From Balanoglossus misakiensis (taxonomy: Eukaryota; Hemichordata): a stretch of DNA of 64,000 bases. Made by a program: the position numbers and the translations under genes. A model generated the notes under the pieces. The model saw only the letters and a list, made by a program, of their open reading frames with translations. It had not been told where the DNA came from and did no database searches. The stretch is from contig CM082579.2 of NCBI GenBank assembly GCA_040954595.2, positions 10,230,001 to 10,294,000 on the forward strand, written 5' to 3'. Shown in pieces: positions 51,200 to 63,100 of the stretch (positions are counted from its first letter, which is position 1; each line of letters starts with the position of its first letter).

Positions 51200-54100
51200 A
51201 GTAGTGGTGATGGTGGTGGTGGTGGTGGTATTGCTGATGATGCTGATGACCTCGGTGGGGGTGGTGCAAGTTGTACACTGCAAATTCTTCTGGCTTTCCT
51301 GCAAGCTAAATTCAAGCCAAATTCAAACCGGCTTGTTTGTCGCAAATTGGCTTCTTTCGTTTCTTCAAATTTGGCTTGATTTTGGCTTGAATTTAGCTTG
51401 CTGAGTTGCCGCTTTATATAACTTACCGGCTTGCTGATAGACCACAGCAAGTTTAATGAGTGGTGTGTTGGCCAACCATAGTAATGAAATATGGTTTGCT
51501 GGCATGCCATTCTATTCAGCAAATGAGCTTGAAGACACACCGATTCATTATCCAGTGGTTTGTCAACAAACCATCACAAATCTAAGGGGTTTGTATATAA
51601 ACCAATGAATATATTATGATGGCTTGCATGTAAGCCACTTTCTAAAACAATGGCTTGCCAACAAACCGTCGAATAATACAAGGGGGTTGTAAGTAAACCC
51701 TTAAAATTTACATTGGCTTGTCTGAAAGCCAACTTCTACTTAAAACTGGTGTGCTAGCAAACCAAACATGAATCACTTCAGTTTGCCAGCAAACCAAAAA
51801 TTAGCATTTCCTGGTTTGCTGACAAACTGAGAATGCTTGAGCAGTGGTTTAAAAATCAGCCACTCTGCTTGGGCTTTGGCATGTATACAAACCATTCTTA
51901 CACAGAATGCAGTTTGTAAGCAAGCCAAAAATTTGAATTGCATGTTTTGCTTCTGTTTACCTAAACGCTATAGTTATAAATTTGGGCCATTTTTAGCATT
52001 TTTGCTCTTTCAAGTGACTGCAGTTTCTTGTTCAACTCACCAAAGCATGATGCAATGCCATTTACTAGATTCTATACACTGCCATAATTGTACATCAGCA
52101 ATTGTCAAAAAACATAATTTTAGTCCAGACCTTAACTCATTTGCAAAGGCCAAAGTTGAGATCCCGAACCTGGGCAGTTAATCATGCTTTAAGGAGTAGA
52201 ACAGAAATAAGGAGTCGATACACTGAACAAAAATACATAAAAAATAGCCCAAAGTTAGTTACTATGCCCTTAAATAACTTGGTCTTGAAGCATAACATGT
52301 GTCATAATGTGCAGCATCTTAGTACTCCACAGTCAATGGTATGTTAACCTGTCAAAAAAGCACACCGAGAAAGATCTTTTTTTGGTCAATCATTATTATT
52401 GTAATGACAATGTAAGAAAATAGGAACAACGGTAAATACATGGTATTATGTAAATCAAATGAATTAACCCCATAAATGATAGAAAATATATACAATAAAA
52501 CTTTTATCTCATTTTCCGTTCAAGTGGTTAGGGAAAATCATTTCAATCCATCAAAAATGCCTCATTTTTTGAATCTACTGTTTGTCAAAACTGACATGAA
52601 TACAGATTTCAAAGTCACCATTAAGTGTGGAAAAGTACTTTTAAATCCTCCTTTATATGCATTTGAGTATTGGAGTCATGGCAGTAGCCTTGAGTATCTT
52701 CTTCCTTACTATGAAACTTCGTCTTCTTTCAATGGGAAACACTCTCAAATAGTGAAAAAAAAAGAAAACAATCTTGTTAGAAATTAACATGAGTGTATAT
52801 TAGAAACAATTTCCAGCATGAAAACAACACATAACACATATGTACACAAGAAAATATGACAATGACTCGTATGAGACATACTCACCAAAAGAAGATGTCT
52901 CTCTATTTATCAATGGGGAATGACCATGAGACTGACACACATACCACAAAACACTACGATATGGTGCCATCCTAATGTTATAGGCAGCAACCATATAAGA
53001 ACATGAGACTGACCGATACAACACTACGATATGGTGCCATCCTAATGTTATAGGCAGCAACCATATGAGAAGATGAGACTGACCGATACAACACTACGAT
53101 ATGGTGCCATCCTACTGTTATAGGCAGCAACCATATGAGAACATGAGACTGACCGATACAACACTACGATATGGTGCCATCCTAATGTTATAGGCAGCAA
53201 CCATATGAGAACATGAGACTGACCGATACAACACTACGATATGGTGCCATCCTAATGTTATAGGCAGCAACCATATGAGAACATGAGACTGACCGATACA
53301 ACACTACGATATGGTGCCATCCTACTGTTATAGGCAGCAACCATATGAGAACATGAGACTGACCGATACAACACTACGATATGGTGCCATCCTACTGTTA
53401 TAGGCAGCAACCATATGAGAACATGAGACTGACCGATACAACACTACGATATGGTGCCATCCTACTGTTATAGGCAGCAACCATATGAGAACATGAGACT
53501 GACCGATACAACACTACGATATGGTGCCATCCTACTGTTATAGGCAGCAACCATATGAGAACATGAGACTGACCGATACAACACTACGATATGGTGCCAT
53601 CCTAATGTTATAGGCAGCAACCATGAAACACAAACATAACCATGAGATACACAGCATGTAACAAACAAGATGAAATTGATTCAATGAGCAATACATGAAA
53701 TTTCGCACCTAGAGTTTAGTGAATTGTTTCCTTTGACTATAACTGAATACATGTTACATACATGATAGCTGGACTATATTAATAAATACAGATAGGCATG
53801 TTCCTTTAAAATTAGTTTTTAAGCATAAATAGTAAAATCTCTTCCCAAATGCAATACTGAAATTATAACCACATGGTTGGTATTTTATAATGAAGTCCCT
53901 ACAAACTAAACTGTAAAGAAAACAGATGACTAGATGACAAAAATGGATATTAAAAAAAATAACAAAATCTACTTAATTATACATACCGTGTATGCTTCAA
54001 CATAAATGCTACTTGTTGACTTTTTCATATTTTTGCGGTGCCTAATAAAATAACAACTGCTCCTTCCCATAACCAGTATCACCACTCCTGCAAAACCAAG

Positions 54101-57100
54101 ATCATTTATTTCATTCTTATGCAAATATCTGGGGTTCAATTAAAGTAGGAATCATAATTGTTACAAATCGCAGGCATGCAGGGGTTAAATAATCCTGTGG
54201 TCCGAGATTGTGGTTTATCAAAAAAAAATTATTCGGCCAATGATTTAAATATTATGGGATCCATTGATATAGTATTGGAACACAAAACAACATTTTTATT
54301 GCGGTTACCCCCCCCCCCCCATGTTGACTTCCACTGCCACTAGCCCCACTCGAAGCTTCATATATTTGAAATATCTCTCGATTTACAAATGATCAATACA
54401 GTATAGATATAATTACATATTTTGAATTTTCTTGACAAGTAAAAGTGCATAAACAAACATGAATGGGGATGTAGGCTGCCAATAGCAAGCATGGTGAAAT
54501 TCCTAGGCTATGGCGCTATAGGGCCCCACTCCGGAGCTGCATTAAAAAAAATTGTTTTGATTTGCTCAGACTTTTTTGTAACCATCCACACATGATCAAT
54601 GCAGTATATAAAGGATTCAGGCCTTTTAATAGTGACATACTTTGCATCGTCTTCGCTCACAAAAATGCATAAACAAAAATGAACGGGGATGGAGGCTGTA
54701 AATAGCAAGAATAATGAAATTCCTTTGGGGCCCCACTCCCTACTTTATGCTGTCAAACTTTTGACATTACTTCTTCTCACATGCTTTTCAGCTATCATCA
54801 ACACATGATCAAGTCAGTATATACAGGATTCGGGCCTGTTAATTTTGTATTATCTTCACTGCTCGCAAAAATGTAGTTACTGTCACAAAATGGAATGGAA
54901 GCAGGACTTACCCCAACCGGCATTGTTCTATGTTACAGTCTCGTAGATGCTGGCGGTCAACTGCTAAGTCATCAGATGTCATCCTACCATAACGATGCTC
55001 GGTGCCAAAGTAATTATCCACGCATATGGTATTTCGGTTCTACCTTAGGAACAGGTTGAGTGCATTGTAAATCGCTGAACGAATTTTATAAAGGGAACGA
55101 CGTGATTCGATCGGCTTCCTCACCCGTGGACCGTCTTCTCTCGCGTCAAAACGTTGTAGTTGTGTAATAAATAACCTTTGACCCTGCATTCGCGCGCCAA
55201 ATCAGGGTATTTCGCAAGACATTGTGCCCAGCGTGGCGTGTATATGAACCACATCCCGGCAAAGTTTTCCATGGCGTGTTTTCAAACCATACTTACATCT
55301 TTTTATGGTTTGAAAAGCGACCACTAACTCCAACGGCTTAAAATGCAGCCAAGGTTAAATATGGTACAAATTCGAGCACGACATAAGTATCACTAAAGTT
55401 TGCGAGCAAACCAGAGATTTTGTTCAATGGCTTAATAATAAGCCATTCCAGACAGGTTGTCCAGCGGCGCATTTACAAACCATTTTTCTAACATTGACTG
55501 GCTTGCTGGCACACACCAGAAAATTTAGCGGCTTGTGGAAATACCGATATTTCTGCAAGTAAATCAGCATGGCTTGTCAGCAAACCCGATTGGCTTGAGT
55601 ACAAACCGGCTTGTTTTTGCAGAATTTGCAGTGTAGTGATGGTGACGATGATGATAGGCATTTGCATGTGTTTGAAAATTTGCTAAAATCAGGACTGTCT
55701 TATTATTATTATTATAAATTAACTTGTCTGTTTTAGTTGTGGAATGCTCAGCATTGCCACCAATAGATGGAATCACTGTTTCGCCTTCAACGTGTACAAG
55801 CAGCCCTACATATGGTGACACATGCACTTCGTCTTGTAGTCAATCTGGCTACACACTAGAACCATTTGGAATTGATATCATCACTTGTCTGGCCAGTGGT
55901 CAATGGTCCAGTGATTATTCTAATGCCACGTGTGTAGGTAAGCGTACATTGTGTGAAATCTTTACGACGTAATGTTTTGGTGTGGATATTATTGTGGTAT
56001 GGATCTCCTATACCAGGAATGAGCCAGTAACACTCCATGGATATTTATGAACCCCTTTATTTCTGTTTTCTCCTCACAGACAAGGAAGACCCAATTTTCA
56101 CAAACTGTCCGGATGACGTAATTGTGTATGCAGATAGGGCCTCAAATGGAACTGTGGTAAATTGGAATGTGACAGCGGAAGACAATGATGGGGAAGTGCC
56201 GACAATTTCGTGTAGAATTCTCTCTGGTTCTGTCATGACATCAGGTGATCACTCCATCACATGCATTGCCACGGATCAGTCACAGAACGAAAACACCTGC
56301 ACTTTCATGGTTTCTGTCATCGGTAAGGACAATTTACATAAGACGAATTTGGTTTCAGGATGCAAAAATCAAACAATACTACTAACTATACATGTTATAT
56401 AAAAACATGAGTTTAAGAGTCATTATCTGTACATTCTGACTATTCTTCGAATAGTTTCGTTTTATTTCTTGGCCTTCTTCCTATTTTGCTTCCCAAATGC
56501 ACGGTCATGTGCATGTATACAAACTTGATTTGACATAATAACATGCATAGAAAGATCTTTGCATTAATATAGGTCTTTGGTACAAACTCGTATTTTCAAC
56601 AAGAAATTTGTGATTAAATTTCTGTTGTTACCAACATCACAAGCTATCTGACTTATTTTCTTGTTCATCTTTCATGTTAAAAAGTTCAAGTGGTACAGTT
56701 ATAAGACTTCTGAGAGAGATATATGGAAGAAAGCTCCATGCATGGTTCATTCCTGTTTACTTCTATATATTTTCTGATTTCAGTGCGCCGGTGTCAGTCA
56801 TTGCCAGTACCAGCATACGGTGAGACAGTGGAGACATGTGATACAAGCTATGGAAGTACTTGTAGTGTAAGGTGCCAGAGTGGTTATCGTCTGCTCGGAT
56901 CAAACAACTTTACATGTGAATACAATGGTAATAGCATGTACTGGTACACTGTACAGCAACCTACTTGTGAAGGTTAGTAAAAACATTGTCCATCATGTAG
57001 CTTAACGGTCTCATTTCTTTAACTTACCAGTTCTGATAACTTTTAATGTTGATAAGTACAGCATTTATAATATGAAAATATTTCCATTTTTTCATTCGTT

Positions 57101-60100
57101 AATCATGGTTCTGTAAACCTAGTCCTCTCGTGTTAATAGAGCTAAGAGTTGAAGTAGATTTGTGTCAAATATGTATTCATCAAAACATTTTGATCATATC
57201 TCAAGTATATTTCAAGTAATGCTATTTGGCTACATAATCTCTACTTTAGTGTTTATAACTGATGACTCCAAGGGGTTTTAACAGAACACTGCATTGTGAG
57301 GCCTTATAACCATGTCAGTCAATCAAATAGATAATTATTCTACTTCTACTAAAATGTCATATCATTCTGTCTGTTTTTCTATGACAGTAACGGAATGTGA
57401 ACCTTTGACAGTGTCAGACAAGGTTGAGATTTCTCCACTTGGCTGCAGCGGACCCAATGGTGTCCCACGTGGGACAGTGTGTGCATTTTCCTGTTCAAAC
57501 AGCTTCACTTTGATTGGTAACAACACGTCAGCGGTGACATGTCAAGACTCTGGCACGTGGGACCGTATGATTGAACTGGACAACATCTCATGTACAGGTA
57601 GGGATGTCGATTATCATTCACTCAAATTTAGTCAAAGTAAAAGTCAAAGTAAAGTACCATATGCTCACACTGTTTTCATATAAAAACTTTGTGACTTTTT
57701 GAGAAAAAAACCTGCGAATTACTTTTATACAACTTCATATATAGTTTACAGAATTTAACTGCACTGAATAATATTAAGCAATCCCATATTAAGTCACATC
57801 TATGTTTTTTGTAATTTTCCTAAGTTTTTTGTAAGGATTTTGTCAATTAGCACAAGAGATCTTAAGTGGCTATAGGCAATTTAGCTCATTCTGATCCACC
57901 ATAGCTTAGACGGTAATATGACATAATTTCCAGATTCTTGATAATAACTGAAAATGTGTGTGTTTAAAGGCACGTAAGCTGCAACTGGATAAAAAATTAA
58001 AGTTTTAAATAATCTCATATATGCTTTTAATTATGTCTATTAAATGCTATTTCATGATAATATATCAAGCTCAACACTTATTTATGACAAAATGGCCAAA
58101 AATTAAAGAAAAACGAAAATTCCTGCAATTTTAAAAAAAGTGCAATATTGCAATGAAAAATGAAAATCTGATGTCTCAGTGGTGTACATTTACTTCCATG
58201 AGCTCAAGTGGATGAGATCATGTTTTGTTTATGAAGTTTCACAACCGGAAATGCAACATTTTCATTGTTTCTTGCATTTTCCCACGGTGGCGGCCATAAT
58301 CGCTTGCGGCAAAGGTTTATTATTTATCTGGTTAAAACTTGCATATGCACTCATATTTAGGATTTATAATGCTTGTGTATTGTTCACTGCCATCATCTGC
58401 ATGGACTAATGGTAGTGCAGTTTGAAACAAAAATTATGAAAATTATCCCAAAAGTTACAGCTTATGTGCCTTTAATGATAAGTGCTGTAAAATTTGACCA
58501 AAACATCAGTCTGCATGACTCAGGCAAATGTAAATGTAAATTGTTGTGTGGTACGCGCCTTGGTATTTTGGAAATCAAGATTACAATGCTGGTTATACAC
58601 GCAGGCCTGAGCACTCTCGAACCAGAGTTCTTATCGTGCGTTCGCTCCCTGCGTTCGCTCATAAGTATCTCTGCCACAGACAGATTAATGTTCATGTGAC
58701 CTAGAGGTCATTCGCACTACTTTCCAATGTTTAAAATCAGCCCTAAACCAGTATTCTTTCATGATGTTGAGTACATTTCTGTCTTAGAATTCCAAATTTT
58801 GGTACGGAAACCATTTGCACCTTTCAAGTTGACAATCTTCAGTAAAAAAGATTTTTTGACGAGCTGTGATCTCATTCTCGAGCTCAAATTCACAGCAAAT
58901 CACCAAGATCATCATTTTAATTACTATTTATTGTACTGTAATTACTTAACACCAAAATAATAGCAATTTTAGCAATCACACTGAGAGAATACAAAAAATA
59001 CTCTGACACAGGACGATTCAGGCAGCCATGATTTTTCGGGTCAAAGGTCAGGTCAAAGGTCGACACTGGTGTATTCCTAGATAAGTACTCCATAAAGAAG
59101 TAATTCCTGTGTTGCATTCAGTTTGTTCCAAGAACTTGATCATGAAATAGTGTGGAAATATTTTAAAACAACCAACGTTCCTTTATTTGTTGAGTCGGTC
59201 ACGGTTGTTACATGATTTAGTTGACTTCCGGTTTGCGGATCGATATGTGTCGATTCACCACGTAAACAGGACACCTGTGGCAGAGTCACTCATCGCCGAA
59301 TCGAACACGCGGAATTGAGACCTCAGTTGACAACCCAAATTTGGGTAGCTCTATACAACTATTGAGTTAGAACAAGAAATAGTATTGCAGCTGGTGACAA
59401 CGTATGCTTTTAAATATATGGTTATCTATCTGGCGGTGCTTAAATATTTTTCGACGTTAATGTCATTGCCAGTAGTCATCACGTAATCGGTAAGCTCTCT
59501 GCATGTCTCTAATCTGGAGTGACATTGTCATTTTCATATAATATCATCGTGGAATGATCCCTCCGTATCTTTGACACAGACAAATACACAGAACATTAAT
59601 TTTGTATAAACTGAAGATAATGGGCTAAAGTTAGTGTTGTTATATTTATAGATAGGGTCGCTCCGACGATAAACGCGTGTCCTGCACCAATCCATGCCAC
59701 TCTTGTGGACGTTTCTGGAGTAGAGGTCACTTTCACACAGCCAACAGCAACAGACAACGACGGAATGATACCTACAGTCTCAAAGATTCCCACGAACATT
59801 ACATCGCCATACGTCGTGACAAACGACACTTCAGTTGTGTACAGATTTTGTGACCAGGCACAGAACTGTGCGGATTGTGCATTTGTGATTTACGTCAGAG
59901 GTAAGCAAAAGAGTTTATTAATTTTCACTTAATTTTAATCGTATTTGATGTACTTCACCCACCCCTTTTGTATCTTGACATTTATCTTCCTCGTAAGTCT
60001 TGCACGTGTTCCTACACAGACACAGAAATCTATCTGTCTGTTTCATATTGTACACATCTCTGCATCTCATAGTAAGTTTTGTCTTCTAAACAGCCTACAA

Positions 60101-63100
60101 AGTTCGCATTATGTCCTTCAATATAAGATAACATGTCCTGTTTTTCAGTCGTTGCCTTCTTAGTCCCTTCATTTGTCCTAAGCTCTGACATCCCCTCTAT
60201 GTTTTCAACCTTTGTCAACTTGTAGTCGCCATTTTGTCACTGTCTATAAATCCTCTTTTATAATTGATATCACCAGACCAACTGGAACCAATTGTGGTAT
60301 ATTGCCCTCCTAACAAGACCCAAACAACCACAACTCGGGAGACCTTGGTCTCCTGGACTGAACCAATCTTTCAAGATCCTCGTGGTGGACCACTGCAGAT
60401 AATCAAGCCTTTTGGTGGAGCAACCGAAGCCAAGCTAACAATTCAAACACATACCATTCATTATATTGCAACCAAACCACAGAACGGCAAGACTGTATCG
60501 TGCACATTCTACATTATACTAGAAGGTAAGCGTGTGCAACTATTTCCGTATTGTTATAATAATGATGATACACCTTTCCTAGTTAATATCTACACAACAC
60601 TATTACTTTTATGCACTGTCGTCTTTACTTCAACTAGTGACCATATCATAATGCATGTACCTTTAATAAACGATTTTATCATTATGTCATTCCTGAATCC
60701 AGCACTAACTTGTCCAGCACTGAGGCCACCAACAAATGGCGGACTAGCTTGTGACGTTCTCCCGACAGGAACATCATTCTGCACCTTATTCTGTAACAGC
60801 GAGTACAGCATTCTTCGTGATGCAAATGCACCAAACGTGCCAGATCAGTATGTTTGTGGCTCGTCAGGAAACTGGCTTTATGATTATGTTCCAGATTGCT
60901 CAGGTGGGAATATAGCACTTCAGTATAGCTTTTGGAAAACCCTTGTTAAAGCTTAAAGTCTTGAAATTTATCGCAATAATTATAACAGCGGTGGATATAG
61001 ACTGATAGATTTCTCGTAACAATATAAACATTTTCAGAGTGTATTGTAATCGTCTTGTTTGGAAGAAATGGAAAATCAAGTGATTTATTTACTACATGAA
61101 AGCTATTTCAACTTTTGAGTTCACATTTGGTGCAAATCCATAACCCATTTCCGTTTAATTTTTAGAACTCAGAGACTCGCGGAGGGCTTATATAAGACCT
61201 GAATTGTTCTACTACACAAACGCCTGTCCGAATGCAACTGAGTACATAGAAAACACATTTTTAAACTTACTTAACGGCTCTGACTTCGGAAGTGTGTGTG
61301 ACGAGGCCGATCGCTGCACAGTTGGCAATGTCGAAGTAACATGTGGTGATTGTACTTCATGCGCAAGACGAAAACGTGACACTGTTGCCACACGATGGAA
61401 AAATGCAAAATCACTGATGAGTGAAGACCACGACGTTGCAAAAAGGAGCACCTGGCAATATGAACTTCGTATTGATTTCCAGTTCGAAAGAACGGTTCAC
61501 CAATCCAATTTTGGAGGAGTTCTGGAAACCGAGTTTGCAATACTGGATATGGTGGACATCGTACAGACAAGTATTGACGCGGGAGGGTTTCAGTTACCAG
61601 CGGTTGGCGACAGTCAATTTGAAATTGTACCAGACTCCCTTTATGCTGGTTATGCCGAAATAATCTGCGATGATGGCTTCATCCCAAACAATCTTGACTA
61701 CGTTTGTGGTAAGTATTATAACGTTGGGTTCTCCGAATGAGTATATTAATTACGATTACTACTAACTTCTCATAACTTGTTCATACATCTTTACAAATAT
61801 TCGAACAGGGGAGTTGATGGTATTCTTCTATATCAATTACGTGATCTGGTCATGTGACCCACGGCATTATCATATCCAGGTGACGGGCAAACAATGTTTC
61901 GACATCCAGTAAAAGTTTTTCCGGGTTTGTTTATACTTTAGAACCGCAAGACACGTAACATGTATCAGGCATAGTGCCTCATCAGCCTCATGGCGTTTCG
62001 TCTGCACAGTCTCTGTCTGCACCACGTTTTTAAAGTTACCCGTCATCTGGACATTTTAATGCTAATATAACTGTGCCTGAACGTGTCTGACGTCATTTGA
62101 TATCGAAACATAATTGTATGCGAGGTTGCGCTCAGAAATAGGTGATTACACGTTTCATGTAAACCTGAATTGTACCTAGCTTATCTCGATAAAAGAGCAC
62201 CAGGTTTAAAAACTGTTGATGAGATGTTACTGCAAAGGATCATTGATAATTTACAAACAAAAACCGATATAAGATAACACTGAAACAATGCACTCTTGTC
62301 AAACCCGTAGTTGCCTGTACAACTGGACAATTTTTCGTTAATGAAACTAAAAGTTGCGTGTTGTGTGAGAAGGGTTACTATCAAGACGAACAAGCACAGC
62401 TGGAGTGTATAGAGTGCCCTTTTGGTACATCAACTGTTAAAGAAGGAACCGTCAACAGTACCGATTGTATACGTAAGTGACAGCATTATTTAAATAATGT
62501 ATGTGTGTTATTCCACGATAACAGTGACTCTGTTGCGAGACGTGTGATTTGATTTCATATATAAATGTAAGCCACTTACTTTTCAAAGATGATCCATATC
62601 ACAATGCATGGTTAAGTTGGATATGGAATACAAATCATCAAGCACTCAACATTGGGCCTTCATACTAATAGTAACACTATAGTTACAATGTATTTATAAG
62701 AGGGGGGAGCCAATGTTGTGAATTTACTTGACTGTGTCCTAAATATGTTGTTCCAGCGCAATGCTTGTCGGGTTCCTTCTCAACTACCGGAGTTGAGGTT
62801 TGCCAGACATGTCCCATTGGATATTACCAGTCAGAAGTAGGGCAGACGTCGTGCGTGGCGTGTCCTGATAACACAACCACAGATGGTCCAGGGAAAAACT
62901 CATCTTTTGAATGTCGAGGTATGGCGGCTGTCTTATATTCCTATGACGCAATAGTGGGTGTCCACTAAGATGGGATGGTCGGGGTTTAAATGCACCATGC
63001 CAGACATGGATAGGCGTTCATTGTTTCTCACTGACAAAATTATTGTCCGTTCTTTTTCGATGATGGAGCGCAGACGAAGACATTTTAACAACTTGAAAAT

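Larger units (their letters stand above)
51276..55633. mobile_element. CACTA/EnSpm-like element, 4.36 kb, probably non-autonomous
   Basis: Inverted ends CACTGCAAATTCT at the left and AGAATTTGCAGTG at the right are flanked by TA on both sides (51274-51275 and 55634-55635). The CACTG start, a 2-bp target duplication and dense subterminal repeats are typical of CACTA/EnSpm elements. Over a dozen copies of a palindromic GGYTTGYNNRCAARCC-type motif fill 51290-51930, and more fill 55390-55620. The interior has a 70-bp minisatellite and three diverged units of about 210 bp. I recognise no transposase in any frame, so the superfamily rests on structure alone. Confidence 0.65.

Noticed and set aside
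51061-51540. Frames rich in Ser, Asp or Gln
   Set aside because: They are produced by GTT/GAT/GGT triplet repeats.
59036-59064. AGGTCA-like direct half sites in intron 25
   Set aside because: Short motifs expected by chance, with irregular spacing and no other support for a nuclear-receptor element.
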